64,000 bases of DNA, taken from GCA-2705445 sp002705445 (GTDB lineage Bacteria > Pseudomonadota > Gammaproteobacteria > Poriferisulfidales > GCA-002705445). How positions within the stretch are numbered: position 1 is the stretch's first letter; each line of letters starts with the position of its first letter. The stretch is from contig JBJKYB010000002.1 of NCBI GenBank assembly GCA_045561235.1, forward strand, positions 310,001-374,000. Reading direction: 5' to 3'. Below the pieces are notes generated by a model. That model did no database searches and was not told the DNA's origin. It saw nothing but the letters and a program-made list of their open reading frames with translations. Below are positions 42,827-51,820 of the stretch, one piece after another. Both the position numbers and the translations under genes were made by a program.

Positions 42827-44200
42827 ATGAACATTTATATTGTAAGAAAAATAGCTTTTTTTATATTTGTTCTTTTCTCATCTTCATCATTTTCTAGTTC
42901 AGATAGTTTATTTAGTGCTGGTGTTCCCTCGCTAGCACCAATGCTAAAAAACGTTACACCTGCTGTTGTAAATATATACACAATTAACGAAGCTCAGGAA
43001 AAGAATAACTACATTGATGATCCTTTTTTAAGGAAATTTTTTAATATCCCAGGGCAACCAAAATCTAAAAAAAGAAATAGATCTGGTCTTGGATCAGGTG
43101 TAATTATAGATAGTAAGAAGGGCTTCATTATTACGAATAATCATGTAATTGCTAAAGCAAAGGATATAAAGGTGAGATTGCATGATGGAAGAGAGTTTAA
43201 AGCTTCTCTTATTGGAGCGGATCCAGCATCAGATATTGCAGTGATAAAAATAACGCCAAAAAATCTGACGTCTTTGAAATTTGCAAACTCAGAAAAACTT
43301 CTTGTCGGAGATTTTGTAGTAGCTATTGGAAATCCTTTTGGTATTGGGCAAACAGTTACTTCGGGAATTGTTAGCGCACTTGGAAGGTCAGGTTTAGGTA
43401 TAGAAGCATATGAAAATTTTATACAAACTGATGCATCAATAAATCCTGGAAATTCTGGTGGTGCTTTAGTCAATCTAAAAGGAGAATTAGTGGGAATCAA
43501 TACTGCTATTATTGGATCTAGAGGTAGTTCAGGAAGTGTTGGCATAGGTCTAGCAATTCCCGTAAATATGGCCCTAGATGTTACTCAACAGTTACTAAAA
43601 TATGGGGAAGTTAAAAGAGGTTATCTTGGAGTATCAGCTCAAGACTTAACAGGGGAATTATCTAAAGCTTTTGGCATAAATACAATTAGAGGGTCAATAA
43701 TTACAAGAGTTCAAAATAATTCACCTGCAGAAAAAGCTGGTATCAAAGTTGGTGATGTAGTTACCAAAATTAATAATGAGCCTATAGACAATACGGCAGC
43801 AATGAGAAATAAAATAGGCTTGTTAAAGGTAAATAGTACAATTTCCATGCAGATTAATAGAAAAGGAAAAATTATTAATACCAATGTAAAAATACTTGAA
43901 AGAAAAATATCAAAACAATCTGGAATAAAAATTAATACAAGGTTACAAGGTATGGTATTTAGTGAGATTAAAGAAAATATGCCTGAATATGGAAAAGTAA
44001 ATGGAATTAAAATTGTAAAAATTAAAAAAAATAGTAAAGCATACTCAGTAGGAATAAGAACAAATGATATTATTTTATCTATAAATAATATACCTGTTCA
44101 AAAAATTGAAGATTTAGAGATTGTCTCAGGAAAAAATGATTCTGAAATAGTAGTACATGTCCAACGAGGAAAAAGAACAGCTTTTATATTATTACAGTAA
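42827..44200 (+). CDS. DegP/DegQ-type periplasmic serine protease
   Basis: A 457-residue Do-family protease. It has a signal peptide to about residue 24 (FSSS region). The catalytic triad blocks are FIITNNHVIA (His), SDIAVIKI (Asp) and NPGNSGGALVN (Ser). Two PDZ domains follow (about 260-350, GYLGVSAQDLT, and 365-455). It degrades or chaperones misfolded envelope proteins. It begins directly after the asparaginase-like stop and is probably co-transcribed. Confidence 0.95.
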   Translation: MNIYIVRKIAFFIFVLFSSSSFSSSDSLFSAGVPSLAPMLKNVTPAVVNIYTINEAQEKNNYIDDPFLRKFFNIPGQPKSKKRNRSGLGSGVIIDSKKGFIITNNHVIAKAKDIKVRLHDGREFKASLIGADPASDIAVIKITPKNLTSLKFANSEKLLVGDFVVAIGNPFGIGQTVTSGIVSALGRSGLGIEAYENFIQTDASINPGNSGGALVNLKGELVGINTAIIGSRGSSGSVGIGLAIPVNMALDVTQQLLKYGEVKRGYLGVSAQDLTGELSKAFGINTIRGSIITRVQNNSPAEKAGIKVGDVVTKINNEPIDNTAAMRNKIGLLKVNSTISMQINRKGKIINTNVKILERKISKQSGIKINTRLQGMVFSEIKENMPEYGKVNGIKIVKIKKNSKAYSVGIRTNDIILSINNIPVQKIEDLEIVSGKNDSEIVVHVQRGKRTAFILLQ

Positions 44201-44205
44201 AGGCT

Positions 44206-44439
44206 TTACCCGCCTGTTATTGTCGGGAAAAACGCTATCTCATCGCCATCTTTAATTTGTTCCTCAAATTTAACATGTGAGTAGTTTTTAGCCGAATAAA
44301 TCTTATAATCTAACTTATTTAATCCTAATACTAAAAAAATATCTTCTATGGTAGGATTATTTTTTGCTAATTCAATATATTCTTCTTTTTTACCCAAATC
44401 CTCTGAAAGTCTAGCTAAGTAAATTACTTTTATTTTCAT
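44206..44439 (-). CDS. moaD: Molybdopterin synthase small subunit MoaD
   Basis: About 77 residues from the ATG at 44439 (an in-frame upstream ATG only adds a spurious segment). A ubiquitin-like fold protein: MKIKVIYLARLSEDLGKKEEYIEL, DYKIYSAKNYSHVKFEEQIKDGDEIAFFPTITGG. The C-terminal Gly-Gly is the thiocarboxylated tail used in molybdopterin synthesis. It diverges from moaC with 39 nt between starts. moaE is not next to it. Confidence 0.9.
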   Translation of the reverse strand: MKIKVIYLARLSEDLGKKEEYIELAKNNPTIEDIFLVLGLNKLDYKIYSAKNYSHVKFEEQIKDGDEIAFFPTITGG

Positions 44440-44478
44440 ATTTTGGTACACTGTAAAAAAAACAAGCAAATATATCTA

Positions 44479-44961
44479 ATGAAGAAAAATCTTACTCATT
44501 TTACAAAATCTGGCGATGCTCACATGGTTAATATACATAGTAAGGATATCACACCTAGAATGGCAGTAGCCAGCGGGAAAATTTATATGTCCGCAACTTC
44601 AATTAAGAAAATTAAAGATGGAAGTCATAAGAAAGGTGACGTCTTAGGAGTGGCGCGTATAGCTGCTATTACAGCCTCAAAAAAAACATCTGATCTCATA
44701 CCCTTATGTCATAATATTAATTTGGCATCTGTATCTGTCATTTTCAAGATAAATGCGTCAAAAAAATATGTTTATTGTGAAGCAAATATTTCTACTTCTG
44801 GAAAAACTGGAGTGGAAATGGAAGCTTTAACAACAGTACAGGTTGGCCTACTAACTATATACGATATGTGTAAGTCTATTGATAAAGGTATGAAAATTAC
44901 AGATATTCAACTAGAATTAAAAAAAGGTGGAGCTTCGGGTGAATGGAGAAGAACCAAATAA
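44479..44961 (+). CDS. moaC: Cyclic pyranopterin monophosphate synthase MoaC
   Basis: About 160 residues from the ATG at 44479. It has LTHFTKSGDAHMVNIHSKDITPR at the N-terminus, AAITASKKTSDLIPLCHNINL near 73 (catalytic His region) and TGVEMEALTTVQVGLLTIYDMCKSIDKGM near 118 (catalytic Asp/Lys). It completes the first step of molybdenum cofactor synthesis. The 3' end overlaps mutY. Confidence 0.95.
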   Translation: MKKNLTHFTKSGDAHMVNIHSKDITPRMAVASGKIYMSATSIKKIKDGSHKKGDVLGVARIAAITASKKTSDLIPLCHNINLASVSVIFKINASKKYVYCEANISTSGKTGVEMEALTTVQVGLLTIYDMCKSIDKGMKITDIQLELKKGGASGEWRRTK

Positions 44962-46000
44962 ATTTCATTTGAATCAGTTTTCACGAACTTTAATTTCCTG
45001 GCATAAGAATAATGGTAGACACAATCTTCCATGGCAAAAAGAAATAAGCCCTTATAAAGTATGGATTTCAGAAGTAATGCTTCAGCAAACACAAGTAAAA
45101 ACAGTGCTTCCATATTTTAAAAAATTTGTAGAAAAATATCCTAATATTAAAGCATTATCTAATGCAAAACTTGATGATATTTTAATTTTATGGACTGGCT
45201 TAGGATATTATAGAAGAGCAGAAAACCTTTATAAAACCTCACAAATCTTAAAAGAAAAATATAGGTATAAATTTCCAGAACTTTATGAGGATATTATATC
45301 TTTGCCAGGTATAGGAAGATCAACTGCAGGAGCAATTTTGTCATTAGCATACGATAAAAAATATCCTATTCTTGATGGAAATGTAAAGAGGGTGATTAAA
45401 AGGTATTTTGCAATAAGAAGTTCAAAAGAAGATGAAAAAAATTTATGGTATATATCTGAATCTCTATTACCTAATAAAAATAATAATATTTACACACAAT
45501 CAATTATGGATTTAGGATCTTTAGTTTGTTTAAAAAATTCACCAACCTGTTATGCCTGTCCAATCAAAAAAAATTGTATGTCTAATAAACTTAATTTGAC
45601 AAATGTTATACCTGCTAAGAATATTAAAGTAAATAAAAAGAAAACTTTGAAATTATATTTAATAATTATTCAAAATTTTAAAAACAAAAAATTAGTTTTA
45701 ATGAAAAAGAATAATAATAATGGTATTTGGGCAAATTTATGGAATCTACCATCCTTCGAAAAAAAAACTGAATATAAAAAATTTATAAAAAATAATAATT
45801 TAGATAGTAATATAAAAAAATATGATAATATAAAACATAATCTTACACATTTAAGCCTGGACATCGATATATTGAAAATTGAGCTTTGTAAAATTAGAGA
45901 TTTTGACAATTACAGTTGGAAAAATATATATGATAATATTGGTTTATCTAAACCAGTAGTAATGATTATCAATAAATTAAAAAAGGAGATAGATAAATGA
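44927..46000 (+). CDS. mutY: Adenine DNA glycosylase MutY
   Basis: About 357 residues; the start is uncertain among GTG codons at 44927 or 44939 or a TTG at 44969, all overlapping or touching moaC. It has SWHKNNGRHNLPWQKEISPYKVWISEVMLQQTQV (catalytic Glu), a helix-hairpin-helix LPGIGRSTAGAILS with the catalytic Asp in PILDGNVKRV, and the 4Fe-4S cluster C-x6-C-x2-C-x5-C starting CLKNSPTC near 205. A C-terminal NUDIX-like domain follows. It removes A opposite 8-oxoguanine. Confidence 0.94.
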   Translation: MELRVNGEEPNKFHLNQFSRTLISWHKNNGRHNLPWQKEISPYKVWISEVMLQQTQVKTVLPYFKKFVEKYPNIKALSNAKLDDILILWTGLGYYRRAENLYKTSQILKEKYRYKFPELYEDIISLPGIGRSTAGAILSLAYDKKYPILDGNVKRVIKRYFAIRSSKEDEKNLWYISESLLPNKNNNIYTQSIMDLGSLVCLKNSPTCYACPIKKNCMSNKLNLTNVIPAKNIKVNKKKTLKLYLIIIQNFKNKKLVLMKKNNNNGIWANLWNLPSFEKKTEYKKFIKNNNLDSNIKKYDNIKHNLTHLSLDIDILKIELCKIRDFDNYSWKNIYDNIGLSKPVVMIINKLKKEIDK

Positions 46001-46260
46001 GAACTGTAATGTGCTCAAAACTTAAAAAAGAACTTGAAGGGCTTGAAAGGCCTACTTATCCTGGGGAACTAGGAAAAAAGATTTTTGATAATATATCAAA
46101 AGAGGCTTGGGGTCTCTGGCTTAAACATATGACAATGCTCATTAATGAATATAGACTTACCCCAATAGAACCAAAAGCAAAAACTTTTCTAGAAGAAGAA
46201 ATGGATAAATTTTTTTTTGGTGAGGGATCAGAAGTTCCAAAAGATTTTAAACCAGAATAA
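45997..46260 (+). CDS. yggX: Probable Fe(2+)-trafficking protein YggX
   Basis: An 87-residue protein: MCSKLKKELEGLERPTYPGELGKKIFDNISKEAWGLWLKHMTMLINEYRL matches YggX, with the redox Cys at about residue 6. It overlaps mutY by 4 nt, the conserved mutY-yggX pair. Family members protect Fe-S clusters against oxidative damage. Confidence 0.95.
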   Translation: MRTVMCSKLKKELEGLERPTYPGELGKKIFDNISKEAWGLWLKHMTMLINEYRLTPIEPKAKTFLEEEMDKFFFGEGSEVPKDFKPE

Positions 46261-46262
46261 TT

Positions 46263-47177
46263 CTACTTTTTATAAGGCCACATATTAAAAATCATATGCG
46301 GTAATGTCAGACAAGCAAGTATTATAAAAATGAATTTAATTATCGTTTCGTTAATTGAAATTTCAAATATATTTTGTATTAAATAAATTGATAATAATGA
46401 AAACATAAAAGAACTTATAGTCACGTATAGCAGAAATTTCTTCACTGTAAAATTATCAGGTAAAAGCCTTGAAATATATATTGATTCTATAAAATGTCTT
46501 ATAGAATGCATGAAACAAAAGTAAAGTATAAAAGATAAAAGAGGTGGAAGAAATACAAAATTAGCAAAAGCTATAATTCCTTCAAATTTGTGGAGAAAAT
46601 TTTTCTCTTTTTCAAATAATATATGAAAAATTGATAAAGCCGCAAAAAGTAATTTTTGAAATACAGTAAATTCAATTCCTTCCAGCTTATATCCTATTAA
46701 TAATTGAAATAGATAATTTATGTCATCAAAATGAAATAATATTGGAGTAAAAACAACAATAAGTCCTTTAATGAGTATTGTTATATTAAAATACTTTTCA
46801 TTTTTATTTCTAAGATAATTAAAATCTTCAAAGCCGAAATGGTATGCTGCTAAAAATAAAAAGATAAGTAAAGATAATCCAGGCAAAAAAAGCCATGAAA
46901 TAAAATATATAATAAAAATTAACATATACGTGATTACAAAATATAGTAACCAAAGTCTTAAGTATTTTTTAAATAGTATCTTACCAATTGAAAAATCAAA
47001 AAAGCCATGTGGAATTCCTATTATAGATACTAGAAAAAATAAAAGATATATTTGTACATTCAAACTATTATCCGAACTAATTAAGAAATATGATACAAAT
47101 GCAATTGAACTTAAAAAAACAAATAATTTTTTTTGTATATCATCAATTTTACTTACCATTTTTTCCTCCAAATCCAA
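46263..47177 (-). CDS. blh: Beta-carotene 15,15'-oxygenase (Brp/Blh family)
   Basis: A 304-residue, six- to eight-helix membrane protein. Family histidine motifs are GIPHGFFDFSIGK (near 57), AAYHFGFEDF (near 115) and the later FCFMHSIRHFIESIYIS (near 220); the histidines bind the active-site iron. It cleaves beta-carotene into two retinal molecules, the chromophore for the rhodopsin encoded upstream. It overlaps crtY by 29 nt. Confidence 0.94.
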   Translation of the reverse strand: MDLEEKMVSKIDDIQKKLFVFLSSIAFVSYFLISSDNSLNVQIYLLFFLVSIIGIPHGFFDFSIGKILFKKYLRLWLLYFVITYMLIFIIYFISWLFLPGLSLLIFLFLAAYHFGFEDFNYLRNKNEKYFNITILIKGLIVVFTPILFHFDDINYLFQLLIGYKLEGIEFTVFQKLLFAALSIFHILFEKEKNFLHKFEGIIAFANFVFLPPLLSFILYFCFMHSIRHFIESIYISRLLPDNFTVKKFLLYVTISSFMFSLLSIYLIQNIFEISINETIIKFIFIILACLTLPHMIFNMWPYKK

Positions 47178-48285
47178 ATGTAAATTTTAGAAATTCAATT
47201 TTTGGTAAATAAAATACTATTTTGAAAATATCTATTATGTTTGGAACATCCGACAAAAATCTTATTTGTGATTCATGTGATCTAGATCTAAATAATCTCA
47301 TCAGTGCATATTTCATATAATTTGGATTATTTGAAACAATACTTAAAAATACCTTATCCATTTTTCTCAAAATGAATGGGTGAAAATTTTTTCTTATTTT
47401 ATCAGGGCCTATATTAGGGATTAATTTTACAAGATTCTCAGATTGCTTTTGAATATTTACAAATGTGTACCCGGTAGAAGCTCTAGTGGCCCCAGAGTAA
47501 GCCCCAATTTTTGTAATATAATCAACTGAAGAGCCATCTATTTTTGTATCCATTGGAATTGAGCCAAATTCTACCTTTTCAATAAAATACTTTTTACCTA
47601 TATAATTCATACTCATATATTGATCAATATAATCTGTATTTAACATTTCTTTTTCCTTTTCATTTGAAAAATAGGTTGACTCAATAAGAGCATTTTTAGC
47701 TGTAAAGGGAAGAATGTAATTAAAATGAAATTTTTTTGAATTATTTGAAAAATCCATAAAAGTTGGACAGTCAACATTAAAAATATTTTCTTCTGATGTA
47801 ACATATGCACCATAAAACTGCTGCCACATAGACGTATCTTTAATATTTGGTCTGCTATCAAAAACATGTTTGCACGAAAATGAATCGTAATTAGTAGATA
47901 ATGATACTTTTTTATATTTTTTTACAATACTTTTTACTTCTGAGGAGAACTTAATATCAACATTATTACTTTTATTTATTTTTTCTAAAATATAATTATT
48001 AAAATCGTGTGAATCTATACTTTGATAATTATAATTATTACAATTTATTTCTATCTGTTCTTTGTTATTCTTAATTAAAAGCTTGTTCCATCTTTTTTTG
48101 ATTAAATGATTAAAAGGTGTTCTGTAGGTGTCCCAGAAAGACCATAGTTTATTTATATGATTAATATTTTCTTGGGATTCTAGTATACATACTGTGTAGT
48201 TTTTATTTAATAACCTATAAGCTAAACTTAATCCAGCACATCCTGCTCCAATAATTATATAATCGTAATTATTATGCATCTGCAT
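47149..48285 (-). CDS. crtY: Lycopene beta-cyclase CrtY
   Basis: A 378-residue flavoprotein. It has the dinucleotide motif YIIIGAGCAGLSLAYRLL near the N-terminus, the LWSFWDTYRTPF segment near 47, VFDSRPN near 140 and IGAYSGATRASTGYTF near 258, matching CrtY-type cyclases. It turns lycopene into beta-carotene. It overlaps crtB by 14 nt and blh by 29 nt. Confidence 0.94.
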   Translation of the reverse strand: MQMHNNYDYIIIGAGCAGLSLAYRLLNKNYTVCILESQENINHINKLWSFWDTYRTPFNHLIKKRWNKLLIKNNKEQIEINCNNYNYQSIDSHDFNNYILEKINKSNNVDIKFSSEVKSIVKKYKKVSLSTNYDSFSCKHVFDSRPNIKDTSMWQQFYGAYVTSEENIFNVDCPTFMDFSNNSKKFHFNYILPFTAKNALIESTYFSNEKEKEMLNTDYIDQYMSMNYIGKKYFIEKVEFGSIPMDTKIDGSSVDYITKIGAYSGATRASTGYTFVNIQKQSENLVKLIPNIGPDKIRKNFHPFILRKMDKVFLSIVSNNPNYMKYALMRLFRSRSHESQIRFLSDVPNIIDIFKIVFYLPKIEFLKFTFGFGGKNGK

Positions 48286-49120
48286 CCGCTAGTCCTGATA
48301 ATGATTCATGTAAACACTTATTGTGTTTTCTTCTATGCAAAGGCAATATAAAAAATATTAAAAACTCAATTATGGATTTTATTATGAGGAACATTTTCTC
48401 TTTGGCAGTTATATAGATATTTTCTTTTAAAAATTTTGTCCCCGTCCTCTTTATTTTATGCCCTATTGCTTGGTAAATTCTTAATGCGATAAGTATAGAA
48501 ATCCTTGATTTTATTGGAATATATCTTAATCCATTCAGCGAACTATTATAAAAAATATCAGCCTTTATTAGAAGATCATTTACACTTTTTTCTATCTTAA
48601 TTTTATTATCATGGGTCATATTACTTATAGTATCTTCACTTATTCCAGTATCTTCTGGTAAATATATTCGATTTTTATCATAGTCTTGGGATATATCTCT
48701 TGCAATATTTGTAAGTTGCATTGCTATCCCTAAATCAATCGCAAAATACTTTGCTTCCAGGTTTCTAATTTCCAATGCTTGTGACATCATTAAACCAACA
48801 ACTCCGGCAACTTTGTAGCAGTATCTAAGGAGTTCATCATTATTTTTATACCGCTTAAAATTCACATCGGAATTTATACCAGAAATCAATTCGTCAATTA
48901 AATTTTGACTAATTCCATAAGACTTGATGATTTCTTCTAATTTTTGTGCATCTTGCGAACTTGTTATGGGAAGACCTTCGTCAACTATGTCATCATAGGT
49001 TCTACAAAAGGAATAAATATTTATAACCTTATTAAGGATCCTTTTTGGCAAAAATAAACTCGCCCAAAAAAAAGTCTTACTATTATTATAAATAATATTC
49101 TTATTATTTATTATCCCCAT
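48272..49120 (-). CDS. crtB: Phytoene synthase CrtB
   Basis: A 282-residue squalene/phytoene synthase family protein. The first Asp-rich motif is YDDIVDE (D43, D44, D47); the second is NIARDISQDYDKNRIYLP (D142, D146). It condenses two geranylgeranyl diphosphates into phytoene. No crtE gene for that substrate is in the cluster. It overlaps crtI by 17 nt. Confidence 0.95.
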   Translation of the reverse strand: MGIINNKNIIYNNSKTFFWASLFLPKRILNKVINIYSFCRTYDDIVDEGLPITSSQDAQKLEEIIKSYGISQNLIDELISGINSDVNFKRYKNNDELLRYCYKVAGVVGLMMSQALEIRNLEAKYFAIDLGIAMQLTNIARDISQDYDKNRIYLPEDTGISEDTISNMTHDNKIKIEKSVNDLLIKADIFYNSSLNGLRYIPIKSRISILIALRIYQAIGHKIKRTGTKFLKENIYITAKEKMFLIIKSIIEFLIFFILPLHRRKHNKCLHESLSGLADADA

Positions 49121-50579
49121 AATCTCTTACAATTAATTTTTCAGTTACTTTTGCTGTTGATAAAACTCCAGGAACTCCTGCTCCTGGGTGCGTACTTGCT
49201 CCAACAAAATATAAGCCTTTCGTCTCGCGCGCTTTATTTCCATACCTGAAATACGCTGACTGAGTGAATACAGGCTGAATTCCAAAACCACTACCAGCAT
49301 AAGTATTAAGTTCATTTTCAAAATAATTAGGAGTGATATAGAAACTGTCTACGATATTTTTTTTAAGTTCCGGCATTATTTTACTCTCTAAAGTATTTAT
49401 AATAATTGATGAAAATTCTTCTCCCCTTTTATCCCAATCAATATTACTTAAATTATTTGGAACAGGTGCTAAAACATAAAAAGTGTCGTTATTATTTTGT
49501 ATCATTGATGGATCTGTAGCTCCTGGTCTGTGCAAATATAAACTTGGATCATTAACAAATATTTTTTTATTAAAAATATCATTTAGTAATTCATAATGTC
49601 TCTTACTAAAAATTATTGTATGGTGCTGTACATCTGTATATATTTTTTTTGTAGAAAAGTATAAAACAAATAAGCTCATTGAATGTTTTAAATTAAAATT
49701 ATTAGATAATTTTTTTGGTTTAAATCCTAATAAATTTTTATATGTATATGTTGGGTCAGAATTACACACAACGGCATCACAACTTATTAATCCATGTTCT
49801 GTTTCTACTCCAATAATTTTATTATTTTTTGATACAATCTTCTTGGCTTCAGTATTTTTTCTTATTTCTACCCCTTTATTGATTAGAAGTTTTTCTAATG
49901 CATCAACAATTTTTCCAGTACCTCCTTCGGCGTAGAAAACTCCCCATTTCCACTCTAAGTATTGAATTAATAAGTAAATAGATGTTGTACTGTATGGATT
50001 GCCACCTACTAATAGAGGATGCATACTTAGTGCCTGATTTAAATGTATATTGCCTATGTGCTTATCAACTGCTTTGTATACAGACCTATCAAATCTTATT
50101 CTTAACAATTCTGGCAAATGTTTCACCATACTTCCTAATGACTCAAATGGTTCATCTGATAGCTCCATGAAGGCCTTATTAAATATCCTTTTACTATGCT
50201 TTAATAACTTTATGTATGATTTAGCATTATCATTACCATATTTTGTTCTAATTTCTCTTACTGTATTTCTTAAATTGTCTCCATAATCTAAATATTCATT
50301 ATTATCAAATAAAAATCTATACCATGGTTTCACAGGTAACAAATTTACATAATCGCTTAATTTTTCTGAATGAATATTAAAGAGCTCCTCTATCAAATAC
50401 GGGGCGGTTATTACTGTTGGTCCAGCATCATACTTATAACCTTTATGTAAAAAAGTTCTAGCTCTTCCTCCTAAATCAGGCTGTTTCTCTATTAAGGTTG
50501 TTTCAAAACCATTACTCCTTAATCTTGAAGTAATTGACAGCCCACCAAATCCAGATCCAATAACAATAATTTTTTTCAT
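49104..50579 (-). CDS. crtI: Phytoene desaturase CrtI
   Basis: About 491 residues from the ATG at 50579, giving MKKIIVIGSGFGGLS (GxGxxG at 8-13); a longer frame reaching 50642 would be translated out of the terminator hairpin and is rejected. Other motifs are KQPDLGGRARTF near 40, KYDAGPTVI, the substrate-region NPYSTTSIYLLIQYLEWKWGVFYAEGGTG and the C-terminal GLYFVGASTHPGAGVPGVL. It converts phytoene to lycopene. Its ATG is only 25 nt beyond the terminator stem after the rhodopsin gene. Confidence 0.95.
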   Translation of the reverse strand: MKKIIVIGSGFGGLSITSRLRSNGFETTLIEKQPDLGGRARTFLHKGYKYDAGPTVITAPYLIEELFNIHSEKLSDYVNLLPVKPWYRFLFDNNEYLDYGDNLRNTVREIRTKYGNDNAKSYIKLLKHSKRIFNKAFMELSDEPFESLGSMVKHLPELLRIRFDRSVYKAVDKHIGNIHLNQALSMHPLLVGGNPYSTTSIYLLIQYLEWKWGVFYAEGGTGKIVDALEKLLINKGVEIRKNTEAKKIVSKNNKIIGVETEHGLISCDAVVCNSDPTYTYKNLLGFKPKKLSNNFNLKHSMSLFVLYFSTKKIYTDVQHHTIIFSKRHYELLNDIFNKKIFVNDPSLYLHRPGATDPSMIQNNNDTFYVLAPVPNNLSNIDWDKRGEEFSSIIINTLESKIMPELKKNIVDSFYITPNYFENELNTYAGSGFGIQPVFTQSAYFRYGNKARETKGLYFVGASTHPGAGVPGVLSTAKVTEKLIVRDYGDNK

Positions 50580-50603
50580 ATAGATATAATACAAGAAATA
50601 AAA

Positions 50604-50633
50604 AAAAGGCTCACTAGTTTTAGTGAGCCTTTT
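50604..50633 (-). terminator. Intrinsic terminator between proteorhodopsin and crtI
   Basis: A 13-bp perfect stem (AAAAGGCTCACTA / TAGTGAGCCTTTT; arms 50621-50633 and 50604-50616) with a 4-nt loop starts 20 nt after the rhodopsin stop. On the minus strand a TTTTTTTATTT tract follows, making a classic rho-independent terminator. It lies inside the photosystem cluster, so carotenoid genes depend on read-through or a separate start. Confidence 0.85.
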
Positions 50634-50653
50634 ATTAAACAATTAGAAACTAC

Positions 50654-51430
50654 TTACGCAGATTCTTGTACAGCTGCTGCCCAAATAATCACACCAAATG
50701 CGATTTTGTTAACAAAATCAGCTAAGTTGTAAACTATGTTTACTGTTGCTGGATCTGTTCCACCTGCTAGGTAACCTAAGAAGTATCCTAGTGGGTAAAT
50801 TGCCCAACCTACTGTAACAATTAAACGCATTGCGCCAAAAGCAGTTTGACATGCTGCACTGCCGCTAGCCGCGTTAGCTTTACTTGCTTCACCAGCAAAG
50901 ATTTCATAAAGAATGTATAACCAACCGATCATCCCTATGATGAAACCTGTCATTGCAGACATCATTCCTGCCTCTCCAGCGAAACCACCAATAAGCATTA
51001 CTAAGGTACCTATTAAAAGTCTCCAGAAGATTCCTACAGAAACAGCTGTAACCGCTACTAGGATCAAGTAAAATTCAATCATTTGTAAAGGTACAGTTAG
51101 TAACCAGTCAATATATCTTAGAACTGTTGGTGAATCTCCTGTAGCAACCCAAACTTCTCTCATGTAGAAGTAATGTACTGCAGCGATTAATGTAACTAAA
51201 CCTACAATTGTTAATGATGTTTTCCATTTTGCACTTACTCTATCTCTTTCAATTAAAAAGAATACAGTAGATGCGACCATTGCAATAGAAATTATCCAGA
51301 AAGTAACCCCAACCGTATCGTCAGGACTTAAACCACTTGTGTGGCCACCTGCTAGCGCTATTGTTGGTAAAGAGATTACTACTAGAAGTGTTGCAAAAAG
51401 TTTTTTGCTAAAATCTAATAATTTAATCAT
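50654..51430 (-). CDS. Proteorhodopsin, blue-absorbing type
   Basis: A 258-residue seven-helix rhodopsin with a signal peptide (cleavage near ALAGG, residue about 27). Proton acceptor D108 and donor E119 lie in RYIDWLLTVPLQMIEFY (eBAC D97 and E108); the retinal Schiff-base Lys is K242 (eBAC K231) in ADFVNKIAFG; the partner H86 (eBAC H75) is in AAVHYFYMRE. The tuning residue is Q116 (eBAC Q105), the blue-absorbing variant. A good GAGG ribosome-binding site precedes the ATG. It pumps protons outward in light. Confidence 0.98.
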   Translation of the reverse strand: MIKLLDFSKKLFATLLVVISLPTIALAGGHTSGLSPDDTVGVTFWIISIAMVASTVFFLIERDRVSAKWKTSLTIVGLVTLIAAVHYFYMREVWVATGDSPTVLRYIDWLLTVPLQMIEFYLILVAVTAVSVGIFWRLLIGTLVMLIGGFAGEAGMMSAMTGFIIGMIGWLYILYEIFAGEASKANAASGSAACQTAFGAMRLIVTVGWAIYPLGYFLGYLAGGTDPATVNIVYNLADFVNKIAFGVIIWAAAVQESA

Positions 51431-51730
51431 ATCTTTATTCCTCGAGTTATTATAAATATGTATTTAACCCTCAACATTCTAGCCAAATATTTTAAAAAAT
51501 AAACCCTTAATTATAAGTAAATTTAATATATTTTATAAAACATAAGTTATTGAAAATTAATATTTTTTTTTACTTGTTGATAAGCATTCTTATTAATTTA
51601 AATATTATAATACGCTTATATTAGTAAAAGTTTGACTACTTTTATTTTTGATATGTTTGAAATTTTTATCATCAGTAAGAGCACATTGGTGTATACTCTT
51701 TTTTTTTCTTGTTAAATATTAATGAAATTT
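51431..51730. other. Intergenic region between proteorhodopsin and tRNA-Phe (divergent promoters)
   Basis: 300 nt without a gene. It must hold the minus-strand rhodopsin promoter, but I cannot place one firmly: a TATAAT (minus, 51449-51454) sits too close to the ribosome-binding site. On the plus strand a TATACT at 51692-51697 is a likely -10 for tRNA-Phe. An 8-bp hairpin TTGATAAG-CATT-CTTATTAA lies at 51577-51596, of unknown role. Confidence 0.5.
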
Positions 51731-51806
51731 GGCTTGGTAGCTCAGTTGGTAGAGCAGTGGACTGAAAATCCTCGTGTCGGCAGTTCGATTCTGCCCCGAG
51801 CCACCA
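51731..51806 (+). tRNA. tRNA-Phe (GAA)
   Basis: A 76-nt cloverleaf: acceptor GGCTTGG pairs with CCGAGCC (one G-T pair), D-loop AGCTCAGTTGGTAGAGC, anticodon GAA at 51764-51766 (position 34) in CTGAAAA, T-loop GTTCGATTC, and encoded CCA at the 3' end. It closely resembles E. coli tRNA-Phe. Confidence 0.97.
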
Positions 51807-51820
51807 TTGATAGAGTATTA

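Noticed and set aside
44206..44961. Molybdenum cofactor riboswitch between moaD and moaC
   Set aside because: Only 39 nt separate the two starts, too short for the known Moco aptamer.
50580..50642. Extended N-terminus of CrtI reading back through the hairpin
   Set aside because: It would be translated from the terminator and does not match the FAD-motif start of CrtI; the ATG at 50579 fits.
51577..51596. Hairpin upstream of proteorhodopsin as its leader regulator
   Set aside because: Best pairing is on the plus strand (one G-T pair), opposite to the rhodopsin transcript, and no U-tract or partner alternative stem is evident.
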